DNA of 64,000 nucleotides from Elmis aenea (lineage: Eukaryota > Arthropoda > Insecta > Coleoptera > Elmidae). The notes beneath the pieces are model-generated. The model was given only the letters and a program-made list of their open reading frames with translations, had not been told where the DNA came from and did not search any database. The stretch spans positions 36,627 to 100,626 of the forward strand of contig CANTFG010000033.1 in the NCBI GenBank assembly GCA_947652605.1, read 5' to 3'. A program made the position numbers and the translations under genes. Shown here piece by piece: positions 50,747 to 63,317 of the stretch. Numbering within the stretch: the stretch's first letter is position 1; each line of letters opens with the position of its first letter.

Positions 50747-53700
50747 GGATAAACTGTTCCTGTCATATACAAATCAATAATTTAAATTGTTCAGAAATAG
50801 TCGCTCAAGGAACATATGTATTAACTAAAGCACGGTATTTTTAGGAAATTATTAAAAATTAATACCAGCTTATTGAAAGACATATGCAAAACAATTGTAT
50901 TCATGTAAAGAGGCGATGGATAAACTGTTCCTGTGATATACAAATCAATAATTAAAATTGTTTCGAAATTGTCGCTCAAGGAACATATGTATTAACTAAA
51001 GCACGGTATTTTTAGGAAATTATTAAAAATTAAAACCAGCTCATTGAAAGATATATGCAAAACAATTGTATTCATGTAAAGAGGCGATAGATAAACTGTT
51101 CCTGTGATATACAAATCAATAATTGAAATTGTTCAGAAATAATCGCTCAAGGAACATATGTATTAACTAAAGCACGGTATTTTTAGGAAATTATTAAAAA
51201 TTAATACCAGCTCATTGAAAGACATATGCAAAACAATTGTATTCATGTAAAGAGGCGATGGATAAACTGTTCCTGTGATATACAAATCAATAATTAAAAT
51301 TGTTTCGAAATAGTCGCTCAAGGAACATATGTATTAACTAAAGCACGGTATTTTTAGGAAATTATTAAAAATTAATACCAGCTCATTGAAAGACATATGC
51401 AAAACAATTTTATTCATGTAAAGAGGCGATGGATAAACTGTTCCTGTGATATACAAATCAATAATTAAAATTGTTTAGAAATAGTCGCTCAAGGAACATA
51501 TGTATTAACTAAAGCACGGTATTTTTAGGAAATTATTAAAAATTAAAACCAGCTTATTGAAAGACATATGCAAAACAATTGTATTCATGTAAAGAGGCGA
51601 TGGATAAACTGTTCCTGTCATATACAAATCAATAATTAAAATTGTTTAGAAATAGTCGCTCAAGGAACATATGTATTAACTAAAGCACGGTATTTTTAGG
51701 AAATTATTAAAAATTAAAACCAGCTCATTGAAAGACATATGCAAAACAATTGTATTCATGTAAAGAGGCGATAAATAAACTGTTCCTGTGATATACAAAT
51801 CAATAATTAAAATTGTTTCGAAATAGTCGCTCAAGGAACATATGTATTAACTAAAGCACGGTATTTTTAGGAAATTATTAAAAATTAAAACCAGCTCATT
51901 GAAAGACATATGCAAAACAATTGTATTCATGTAAAGAGGCGATGGATATACTGTTCCTGTCATATACAAATCAATAATTAAAATTGTTTAGAAATAGTCG
52001 CTCAAGGAACATATGTATTAACTAAAGCACGGTATTTTTAGGAAATTATTAAAAATTAAAACCAGCTCATTGAAAGACATATGCAAAACAATTGTATTCA
52101 TGTAAAGAGGCGATGGATAAACTGTTCCTGTGATATACAAATCAATAGTTAAAATTGTTTCGAAATAGTCGCTCAAGGAACATATGTATTAACTAATGCA
52201 CGGTATTTTTAGGAAATTATTAAAAATTAAAACCAGCTCATTGAAAGACATATGCAAAACTATTGTATTCATGTAAAGAGGCGATAGATAAACTGTTCCT
52301 GTGATATACAAATCAATAATTGAAATTGTTTCGAAATAGTCGCACAAGGAACATATGTATTAACTAATGCACGGTATTTTTAGGAAATTATTAAAAATTA
52401 AAACCAGCTCATTGAAAGACATATGCAAAACAATTGTATTCATGTAAAGAGGCGATGGATAAACTGTTCCTGTGATATACAAATCAATAATTAAAATTGT
52501 TTCGAAATAGTCGCTCAAGGAACATATGTATTAACTAAAGCACGGTATTTTTAGGAAATTATTAAAAATTAAAACCAGCTCATTGAAAGACATATGCAAA
52601 ACAATTGTATTCATGTAAAGAGGCGATAAATAAACTGTTCCTGTGATATACAAATCAATAATTAAAATTGTTTCGAAATAGTCGCTCAAGGAACATATGT
52701 ATTAACTAAAGCACGGTATTTTTAGGAAATTATTAAAAATTAAAACCAGCTCATTGAAAGACATATGCAAAACAATTGTATTCATGTAAAGAGGCGATGG
52801 ATATACTGTTCCTGTCATATACAAATCAATAATTAAAATTGTTTAGAAATAGTCGCTCAAGGAACATATGTATTAACTAAAGCACGGTATTTTTAGGAAA
52901 TTATTAAAAATTAAAACCAGCTCATTGAAAGACATATGCAAAACAATTGTATTCATGTAAAGAGGCGATAGATAAACTGTTCCTGTGATATACAAATCAA
53001 TAATTGAAATTGTTTCGAAATAGTCGCACAAGGAACATATGTATTAACTAATGCACGGTATTTTTAGGAAATTATTAAAAATTAAAACCAGCTCATTGAA
53101 AGACATATGCAAAACAATTGTATTCATGTAAAGAGGCGATGGATAAACTGTTTCTGTCATATACAAATCAATAATTGAAATTGTTTTGAAATAGTCGCAC
53201 AAGGAACATATGTATTAACTAAAGCACGGTATTTTTAGGAAATTATTAAAAATTAAAACCAGCTCATTGAAAGACATATGCAAATCAATTGTATTCATGT
53301 AAAGAGGCGATGGATAAACTGTTCCTGTGATATACATACAAATCAATAATTAAAATTGTTCAGAAATAGTCGCTCAAAGAACATATGTATTAACTAATGC
53401 ACGGTATTTTTAGGAAATTATTAAAAATTAAAACCAGCTCATTGAAAGACATATGCAAAACAATTGTATTCCTGTAAAGAGGCGATGGATAAACTGTTCC
53501 TGTGATATACAAATCAATAATTAAAATTGTTTAGAAATAGTCGCTCAAGGAACATATGTATTAACTAAAGCACGGTATTTTTAGGAAATTATTAAAAATT
53601 AAAACCAGCTCATTGAAAGACATATGCAAAACAATTGTATTCCTGTAAAGAGGCGATGGATAAACTGTTCCTGTGATATACAAATCAATAATTAAAAATG

Positions 53701-54512
53701 TTTAGAAATAGTCGCTCAAGGAACATATGTATTAACTAAAGCACGGTATTTTTAGAAAATTATTAAAAATTAATACCAGCTCATTGAAAGACATATGCAA
53801 AACAATTGTATTCATGTAAAGAGGCGATGGATAAACTGTTTCTGTGACATACAAATCAATAATTAAAATTGTTCAGAAATAGTCGCTCAAGGAACATATG
53901 TATTAACTAAAGCACGGTATTTTTAGGAAATTATTAAAAATTAAAACCAGCTCATTGAAAGACATATGCAAAACAATTGTATTCATGTAAAGAGGCAATG
54001 GATAAACTGTTCCTGTGATATACAAATCAATAATTAAAATTGTTTCGAAATAGTCGCTCAAGGAACATATGTATTAACTAAAGCACGGTATTTTTAGGAA
54101 ATTATTAAAAATTAAAACCAGCTCATTGAAAGACATATGCAAAACAATTTTATTCATGTAAAGAGGCGATGGATAAACTGTTCCTGTGATATACAAATCA
54201 ATAATTAAAATTGTTTAGAAATAGTCGCTCAAGGAACATATGTATTAACTAAAGCACGGTATTTTTAGGAAATTATTAAAAATTAAAACCAGCTCATTGA
54301 AAGACATATGCAAAACAATTGTATTCATGTAAAGAGGCAATGGATAAACTGTTCCTGTCATATACAAATCAATAATTAAAATTGTTTAGAAATAGTCGCT
54401 CAAGGAACATATGTATTAACTAAAGCACGGTATTTTTAGGAAATTATTAAAAATTAAAACCAGCTCATTGAAAGACATATGCAAAACAATTGTATTCATG
54501 TAAAGAGGCGAT
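50747..54512. repeat. 3,766-bp segment, copy 2 (22 monomers)
   Basis: Second copy of 44872-48637 at 5,875 bp, with the same monomer order. From 51944 it reads T B A1 D K T A1 H I R R Q D R C D K up to 54854: a 17-monomer (2,911-bp) HOR that is the 18-mer with one T missing. Private changes include 'caatagttaaaatt' (about 52144) and 'gttttgaaat' in the H monomer (about 53183). Confidence 0.9.
53312..53486. repeat. 175-bp monomer I, copy 10
   Basis: Duplicate of the I monomer at 47437 at 5,875 bp, with the same upstream 'gcaaatcaattg'. Confidence 0.95.
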
Positions 54513-56051
54513 GGATAAACTGTTCCTGTGATATACAAATCAATAATTAAAATTGTTTCGAAATAGTCGCTCAAGGAACATATGTATTAACTAAAGCACG
54601 GTATTTTTAGGAAATTATTAAAAATTAAAACCAGCTCATTGAAAGACATATGCAAAACAATTGTATTCATGTAAAGAGGCGATAAATAAACTGTTCCTGT
54701 GATATACAAATCAATAATTAAAATTGTTTCGAAATAGTCGCTCAAGGAACATATGTATTAACTAAAGCACGGTATTTTTAGGAAATTATTAAAAATTAAA
54801 ACCAGCTCATTGAAAGACATATGCAAAACAATTGTATTCATGTAAAGAGGCGATGGATATACTGTTCCTGTCATATACAAATCAATAATTAAAATTGTTT
54901 AGAAATAGTCGCTCAAGGAACATATGTATTAACTAAAGCACGGTATTTTTAGGAAATTATTAAAAATTAAAACCAGCTCATTGAAAGACATATGCAAAAC
55001 AATTGTATTCATGTAAAGAGGCGATGGATAAACTGTTCCTGTGATATACAAATCAATAATTAAAATTGTTTCGAAATAGTCGCTCAAGGAACATATGTAT
55101 TAACTAATGCACGGTATTTTTAGGAAATTATTAAAAATTAAAACCAGCTCATTGAAAGACATATGCAAAACAATTGTATTCATGTAAAGAGGCGATGGAT
55201 AAACTGTTCCTGTGATATACAAATCAATAATTGAAATTGTTTCGAAATAGTCGCACAAGGAACATATGTATTAACTAATGCACGGTATTTTTAGGAAATT
55301 ATTAAAAATTAAAACCAGCTCATTGAAAGACATATGCAAAACAATTGTATTCCTGTAAAGAGGCGATGGATAAACTGTTCCTGTGATATACAAATCAATA
55401 ATTAAAATTGTTTAGAAATAGTCGCTCAAGGAACATATGTATTAACTAAAGCACGGTATTTTTAGGAAATTATTAAAAATTAAAACCAGCTCATTGAAAG
55501 ACATATGCAAAACAATTGTATTCCTGTAAAGAGGCGATGGATAAACTGTTCCTGTGATATACAAATCAATAATTAAAATTGTTTAGAAATAGTCGCTCAA
55601 GGAACATATGTATTAACTAAAGCACGGTATTTTTAGGAAATTATTAAAAATTAATACCAGCTCATTAAAAGACATATGCAAAACAATTGTATTCATGTAA
55701 AGAGGCGATGGATAAACTGTTTCTGTGATATACAAATCAATAATTAAAATTGTTCAGAAATAGTCGCTCAAGGAACATATGTATTAACTAAAGCACGGTA
55801 TTTTTAGGAAATTATTAAAAATTAAAACCAGCTCATTGAAAAACATATGCAAAACAATTGTATTCATGTAAAGAGGCGATGGATAAACTGTTCCTGTGAT
55901 ATACAAATCAATAATTAAAATTGTTTCGAAATAGTCGCTCAAGGAACATATGTATTAACTAAAGCACGGTATTTTTAGGAAATTATTAAAAATTAAAACC
56001 AGCTCATTGAAAGACATATGCAAAACAATTTTATTCATGTAAAGAGGCGAT
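54513..56051. repeat. Recombined stretch leading to X copy 9
   Basis: D and K complete the 17-mer (to 54854). Then T (54855), B, A1-like (with a ggataaac start) are followed directly by R, R, an F/TCAG monomer and D. The jump from A1 to R skips the D K T T A1 H I part of the 18-mer. The same jump is seen at 12049-12220 and 63660-63830. The last monomer before X ends in caattttatt. Confidence 0.85.
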
Positions 56052-56127
56052 GGATAAACTGTTCCTGTCATATACAAATCAATAATTTAAATTGTTTAGA
56101 AATAGTCGCTCAAGGAACATATGCGAT
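56052..56127. repeat. Truncated 76-bp monomer X, copy 9 (recombined left flank)
   Basis: X with the caattttatt/ggcgat left flank seen otherwise only at copy 6. It is the last X of the window. The monomers after it (56128-57324) repeat the opening of the 50747 segment at 5,381 bp. Confidence 0.95.
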
Positions 56128-57324
56128 GGATAAACTGTTCCTGTCATATACAAATCAATAATTTAAATTGTTCAGAAATAGTCGCTCAAGGAACATATGT
56201 ATTAACTAAAGCACGGTATTTTTAGGAAATTATTAAAAATTAATACCAGCTTATTGAAAGACATATGCAAAACAATTGTATTCATGTAAAGAGGCGATGG
56301 ATAAACTGTTCCTGTGATATACAAATCAATAATTAAAATTGTTTCGAAATTGTCGCTCAAGGAACATATGTATTAACTAAAGCACGGTATTTTTAGGAAA
56401 TTATTAAAAATTAAAACCAGCTCATTGAAAGATATATGCAAAACAATTGTATTCATGTAAAGAGGCGATAGATAAACTGTTCCTGTGATATACAAATCAA
56501 TAATTGAAATTGTTCAGAAATAGTCGCTCAAGGAACATATGTATTAACTAAAGCACGGTATTTTTAGGAAATTAATAAAAATTAATACCAGCTCATTGAA
56601 AGACATATGCAAAACAATTGTATTCATGTAAAGAGGCGATGGATAAACTGTTCCTGTGATATACAAATCAATAATTAAAATTGTTTCGAAATAGTCGCTT
56701 AAGGAACATATGTATTAACTAAAGCACGGTATTTTTAGGAAATTATTAAAAATTAATACCAGCTCATTGAAAGACATATGCAAAACAATTTTATTCATGT
56801 AAAGAGGCGATGGATAAACTGTTCCTGTGATATACAAATCAATAATTAAAATTGTTTAGAAATAGTCGCTCAAGGAACATATGTATTAACTAAAGCACGG
56901 TATTTTTAGGAAATTATTAAAAATTAAAACCAGCTTATTGAAAGACATATGCAAAACAATTGTATTCATGTAAAGAGGCGATGGATAAACTGTTCCTGTC
57001 ATATACAAATCAATAATTAAAATTGTTTAGAAATAGTCGCTCAAGGAACATATGTATTAACTAAAGCACGGTATTTTTAGGAAATTATTAAAAATTAAAA
57101 CCAGCTCATGGAAAGACATATGCAAAACAATTGTATTGATGTAAAGAGGCGATAAATAAACTGTTCCTGTGATATACAAATCAATAATTAAAATTGTTTC
57201 GAAATAGTCGCTCAAGGAACATATGTATTAACTAAAGCACGGTATTTTTAGGAAATTATTAAAAATTAAAACCAGCTCATTGAAAGACATATGCAAAACA
57301 ATTGTATTCATGTAAAGAGGCGAT
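56128..57324. repeat. Seven-monomer post-X opening, third long copy
   Basis: Order: post-X, TTCGaaattg, agataaac/TCAG (here aaatagtcgc, not aaataatcgc), D ('cgcttaagg'), R, C, K ('attgatgtaaag' upstream). It matches 44872 and 50747 onward and leads into the 18-mer HOR at 57325. Confidence 0.88.
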
Positions 57325-60300
57325 GGATATACTGTTCCTGTCATATACAAATCAATAATTAAAATTGTTTAGAAATAGTCGCTCAAGGAACATATGTATT
57401 AACTAAAGCACGGTATTTTTAGGAAATTATTAAAAATTAAAACCAGCTCATTGAAAGACATATGCAAAACAATTGTATTCATGTAAAGAGGCGATGGATA
57501 AACTGTTCCTGTGATATACAAATCAATAATTAAAATTGTTTCGAAATAGTCGCTCAAGGAACATATGTATTAACTAATGCACGGTATTTTTAGGAAATTA
57601 TTAAAAATTAAAACCAGCTCATTGAAAGACATATGCAAAACTATTGTATTCATGTAAAGAGGCGATAGATAAACTGTTCCTGTGATATACAAATCAATAA
57701 TTGAAATTGTTTCGAAATAGTCGCACAAGGAACATATGTATTAACTAATGCACGGTATTTTTAGGAAATTATTAAAAATTAAAACCAGCTCATTGAAAGA
57801 CATATGCAAAACAATTGTATTCATGTAAAGAGGCGATGGATAAACTGTTCCTGTGATATACAAATCAATAATTAAAATTGTTTCGAAATAGTCGCTCAAG
57901 GAACATATGTATTAACTAAAGCACGGTATTTTTAGGAAATTATTAAAAATTAAAACCAGCTCATTGAAAGACATATGCAAAACAATTGTATTCATGTAAA
58001 GAGGCGATAAATAAACTGTTCCTGTGATATACAAATCAATAATTAAAATTGTTTCGAAATAGTCGCTCAAGGAACATATGTATTAACTAAAGCACGGTAT
58101 TTTTAGGAAATTATTAAAAATTAAAACCAGCTTATTGAAAGACATATGCAAAACAATTGTATTCATGTAAAGAGGCGATGGATATACTGTTCCTGTCATA
58201 TACAAATCAATAATTAAAATTGTTTAGAAATAGTCGCTCAAGGAACATATGTATTAACTAAAGCACGGTATTTTTAGGAAATTATTAAAAATTAAAACCA
58301 GCTCATTGAAAGACATATGCAAAACAATTGTATTCATGTAAAGAGGCGATGGATATACTGTTCCTGTCATATACAAATCAATAATTAAAATTGTTTAGAA
58401 ATAGTCGCTCAAGGAACATATGTATTAACTAAAGCACGGTATTTTTAGGAAATTATTAAAAATTAAAACCAGCTCATTGAAAGACATATGCAAAACAATT
58501 GTATTCATGTAAAGAGGCGATAGATAAACTGTTCCTGTGATATACAAATCAATAATTGAAATTGTTTCGAAATAGTCGCACAAGGAACATATGTATTAAC
58601 TAATGCACGGTATTTTTAGGAAATTATTAAAAATTAAAACCAGCTCATTGAAAGACATATGCAAAACAATTGTATTCATGTAAAGAGGCGATGGATAAAC
58701 TGTTCCTGTCATATACAAATCAATAATTGAAATTGTTTCGAAATAGTCGCACAAGGAACATATGTATTAACTAAAGCAAGGTATTTTTAGGAAATTATTA
58801 AAAATTAAAACCAGCTCATTAAAAGACATATGCAAATCAATTGTATTCATGTAAAGAGGCGATGGATAAACTGTTCCTGTGATATACATACAAATCAATA
58901 ATTAAAATTGTTCAGAAATAGTCGCTCAAAGAACATATGTATTAACTAATGCACGGTATTTTTAGGAAATTATTAAAAATTAAAACCAGCTCATTGAAAG
59001 ACATATGCAAAACAATTGTATTCCTGTAAAGAGGCGATGGATAAACTGTTCCTGTGATATACAAATCAATAATTAAAATTGTTTAGAAATAGTCGCTCAA
59101 GGAACATATGTATTAACTAAAGCACGGTATTTTTAGGAAATTATTAAAAATTAAAACCAGCTCATTGAAAGACATATGCAAAACAATTGTATTCCTGTAA
59201 AGAGGCGATGGATAAACTGTTCCTGTGATATACAAATCAATAATTAAAATTGTTTAGAAATAGTCGCTCAAGGAACATATGTATTAACTAAAGCACGGTA
59301 TTTTTAGAAAATTATTAAAAATTAATACCAGCTCATTGAAAGACATATGCAAAACAATTGTATTCATGTAAAGAGGCGATGGATAAACTGTTTCTGTGAC
59401 ATACAAATCAATAATTAAAATTGTTCAGAAATAGTCGCTCAAGGAACATATGTATTAACTAAAGCACGGTATTTTTAGGAAATTATTAAAAATTAAAACC
59501 AGCTCATTGAAAGACATATGCAAAACAATTGTATTCATGTAAAGAGGCGATGGATAAACTGTTCCTGTGATATACAAATCAATAATTAAAATTGTTTCGA
59601 AATAGTCGCTCAAGGAACATATGTATTAACTAAAGCACGGTATTTTTAGGAAATTATTAAAAATTAAAACCAGCTCATTGAAAGACATATGCAAAACAAT
59701 TTTATTCATGTAAAGAGGCGATGGATAAACTGTTCCTGTGATATACAAATCAATAATTAAAATTGTTTAGAAATAGTCGCTCAAGGAACATATGTATTAA
59801 CTAAAGCACGGTATTTTTAGGAAATTATTAAAAATTAAAACCAGCTCATTGAAAGACATATGCAAAACAATTGTATTCATGTAAAGAGGCAATGGATAAA
59901 CTGTTCCTGTCATATACAAATTAATAATTAAAATTGTTTAGAAATAATCGCTCAAGGAACATATGTATTAACTAAAGCACGGTATTTTTAGGAAATTATT
60001 AAAAATTAAAACCAGCTCATTGAAAGACATATGCAAAACAATTGTATTCATGTAAAGAGGCGATGGATAAACTGTTCCTGTGATATACAAATCAATAATT
60101 AAAATTGTTTCGAAATAGTCGCTCAAGGAACATATGTATTAACTAAAGCACGGTATTTTTAGGAAATTATTAAAAATTAAAACCAGCTCATTGAAAGACA
60201 TATGCAAAACAATTGTATTCATGTAAAGAGGCGATGGATAAACTGTTCCTGTGATATACAAATCAATAATTAAAATTGTTTCGAAATAGTCGCTCAAGGA

Positions 60301-60406
60301 ACATATGTATTAACTAAAGCACGGTATTTTTAGGAAATTATTAAAAATTAAAACCAGCTCATTGAAAGACATATGCAAAACAATTGTATTCATGTAAAGA
60401 GGCGAT
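57325..60406. repeat. 18-monomer HOR (3,082 bp), fullest copy
   Basis: Order by start: T 57325, B 57496, A1 57667, D 57838, K 58009, T 58180, T 58351, A1 58522, H 58693, I 58864, R 59039, R 59210 (tttagaaaatt), Q 59381, D 59552, R 59723 (after caattttatt), C 59894 (after ggcaat, aataatcgc), D 60065, D 60236. Length is 18 x 171 + 4. The next unit starts with T at 60407. The 9-mer, 13-mer and 17-mer orders elsewhere can all be read as this series with parts deleted. Confidence 0.9.
58864..59038. repeat. 175-bp monomer I, copy 11
   Basis: Typical I monomer in the tenth place of the 18-mer, after H with gcaaatcaattg. One I per HOR makes it a convenient counting mark. Confidence 0.95.
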
Positions 60407-63317
60407 GGATATACTGTTCCTGTCATATACAAATCAATAATTAAAATTGTTTAGAAATAGTCGCTCAAGGAACATATGTATTAACTAAAGCACGGTATTT
60501 TTAGGAAATTATTAAAAATTAAAACCAGCTCATTGAAAGACATATGCAAAACAATTGTATTCATGTAAAGAGGCGATGGATAAACTGTTCCTGTGATATA
60601 CAAATCAATAATTAAAATTGTTTCGAAATAGTCGCTCAAGGAACATATGTATTAACTAATGCACGGTATTTTTAGGAAATTATTAAAAATTAAAACCAGC
60701 TCATTGAAAGACATATGCAAAACTATTGTATTCATGTAAAGAGGCGATAGATAAACTGTTCCTGTGATATACAAATCAATAATTGAAACTGTTTCGAAAT
60801 AGTCGCACAAGGAACATATGTATTAACTAATGCACGGTATTTTTAGGAAATTATTAAAAATTAAAACCAGCTCATTGAAAGACATATGCAAAACAATTGT
60901 ATTCATGTAAAGAGGCGATGGATAAACTGTTCCTGTGATATACAAATCAATAATTAAAATTGTTTAGAAATAGTCGCTCAAGGAACATATGTATTAACTA
61001 AAGCACGGTATTTTTAGGAAATTATTAAAAATTAAAACCAGCTCATTGAAAGACATATGCAAAACAATTGTATTCATGTAAAGAGGCGATGGATATACTG
61101 TTCCTGTCATATACAAATCAATAATTAAAATTGTTTAGAAATAGTCGCTCAAGGAACATATGTATTAACTAAAGCACGGTATTTTTAGGAAATTATTAAA
61201 AATTAAAACCAGCTCATTGAAAGACATATGCAAAACAATTGTATTCATGTAAAGAGGCGATGGATATACTGTTCCTGTCATATACAAATCAATAATTAAA
61301 ATTGTTTAGAAATAGTCGCTCAAGGAACATATGTATTAACTAAAGCACGGTATTTTTAGGAAATTATTAAAAATTAAAACCAGCTCATTGAAAGACATAT
61401 GCAAAACAATTTTATTCATGTAAAGAGGCGATAGATAAACTGTTCCTGTGATATACAAATCAATAATTGAAATTGTTTCGAAATAGTCGCACAAGGAACA
61501 TATGTATTAACTAATGCACGGTATTTTTAGGAAATTATTAAAAATTAAAACCAGCTCATTGAAAGACATATGCAAAACAATTGTATTCATGTAAAGAGGC
61601 GATGGATAAACTGTTCCTGTCATATACAAATCAATAATTGAAATTGTTTCGAAATAGTCGCACAAGGAACATATGTATTAACTAAAGCACGGTATTTTTA
61701 GGAAATTATTAAAAATTAAAACCAGCTCATTAAAAGACATATGCAAATCAATTGTATTCATGTAAAGAGGCGATGGATAAACTGTTCCTGTGATATACAT
61801 ACAAATCAATAATTAAAATTGTTCAGAAATAGTCGCTCAAAGAACATATGTATTAACTAATGCACGGTATTTTTAGGAAATTATTAAAAATTAAAACCAG
61901 CTCATTGAAAGACATATGCAAAACAATTGTATTCCTGTAAAGAGGCGATGGATAAACTGTTCCTGTGATATACAAATCAATAATTAAAATTGTTTAGAAA
62001 TAGTCGCTCAAGGAACATATGTATTAACTAAAGCACGGTATTTTTAGGAAATTATTAAAAATTAAAACCAGCTCATTGAAAGACATATGCAAAACAATTG
62101 TATTCCTGTAAAGAGGCGATGGATAAACTGTTCCTGTGATATACAAATCAATAATTAAAATTGTTTAGAAATAGTCGCTCAAGGAACATATGTATTAACT
62201 AAAGCACGGTATTTTTAGAAAATTATTAAAAATTAATACCAGCTCATTGAAAGACATATGCAAAACAATTGTATTCATGTAAAGAGGCGATGGATAAACT
62301 GTTTCTGTGACATACAAATCAATAATTAAAATTGTTCAGAAATAGTCGCTCAAGGAACATATGTATTAACTAAAGCACGGTATTTTTAGGAAATTATTAA
62401 AAATTAAAACCAGCTCATTGAAAGACATATGCAAAACAATTGTATTCATGTAAAGAGGCGATGGAAAAACTGTTCCTGTGATATACAAATCAATAATTAA
62501 AATTGTTTCGAAATAGTCGCTCAAGGAACATATGTATTAACTAAAGCACGGTATTTTTAGGAAATTATTAAAAATTAAAACCAGCTCATTGAAAGACATA
62601 TGCAAAACAATTTTATTCATGTAAAGAGGCGATGGATAAACTGTTCCTGTGATATACAAATCAATAATTAAAATTGTTTAGAAATAGTCGCTCAAGGAAC
62701 ATATGTATTAACTAAAGCACGGTATTTTTAAGAAATTATTAAAAATTAAAACCAGCTCATTGAAAGACATATGCAAAACAATTGTATTCATGTAAAGAGG
62801 CAATGGATAAACTGTTCCTGTCATATACAAATCAATAATTAAAATTGTTTAGAAATAATCGCTCAAGGAACATATGTATTAACTAAAGCACGGTATTTTT
62901 AGGAAATTATTAAAAATTAAAACCAGCTCATTGAAAGACATATGCAAAACAATTGTATTCATGTAAAGAGGCGATGAATAAACTGTTCCTGTGATATACA
63001 AATCAATAATTAAAATTGTTTCGAAATAGTCGCTCAAGGAACATATGTATTAACTAAAGCACGGTATTTTTAGGAAATTATTAAAAATTAAAACCAGCTC
63101 ATTGAAAGACATATGCAAAACAATTGTATTCATGTAAAGAGGCGATAAATAAACTGTTCCTGTGATATACAAATCAATAATTAAAATTGTTTCGAAATAG
63201 TCGCTCAAGGAACATATGTATTAACTAAAGCACGGTATTTTTAGGAAATTATTAAAAATTAAAACCAGCTCATTGAAAGACATATGCAAAACAATTGTAT
63301 TCATGTAAAGAGGCGAT
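60407..63317. repeat. 17-monomer HOR (2,911 bp)
   Basis: Repeats 57325-60406 but is one monomer shorter: the D and K at places 4 and 5 are replaced by a single R-type monomer (60920, gtgat with TTAG), followed by T T A1 H I. Marks shared with the previous unit: aaaactattg (57641 and 60723, 3,082 bp apart) and gcaaatcaattg. Private changes: 'aattgaaactg' (about 60783), 'ggaaaaac' (62463), 'tttttaagaaatt' (about 62727) and 'gaataaac' (62976). Confidence 0.9.
61775..61949. repeat. 175-bp monomer I, copy 12
   Basis: Typical I monomer, 2,911 bp after copy 11, with the same H and A1 monomers upstream. Confidence 0.95.
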
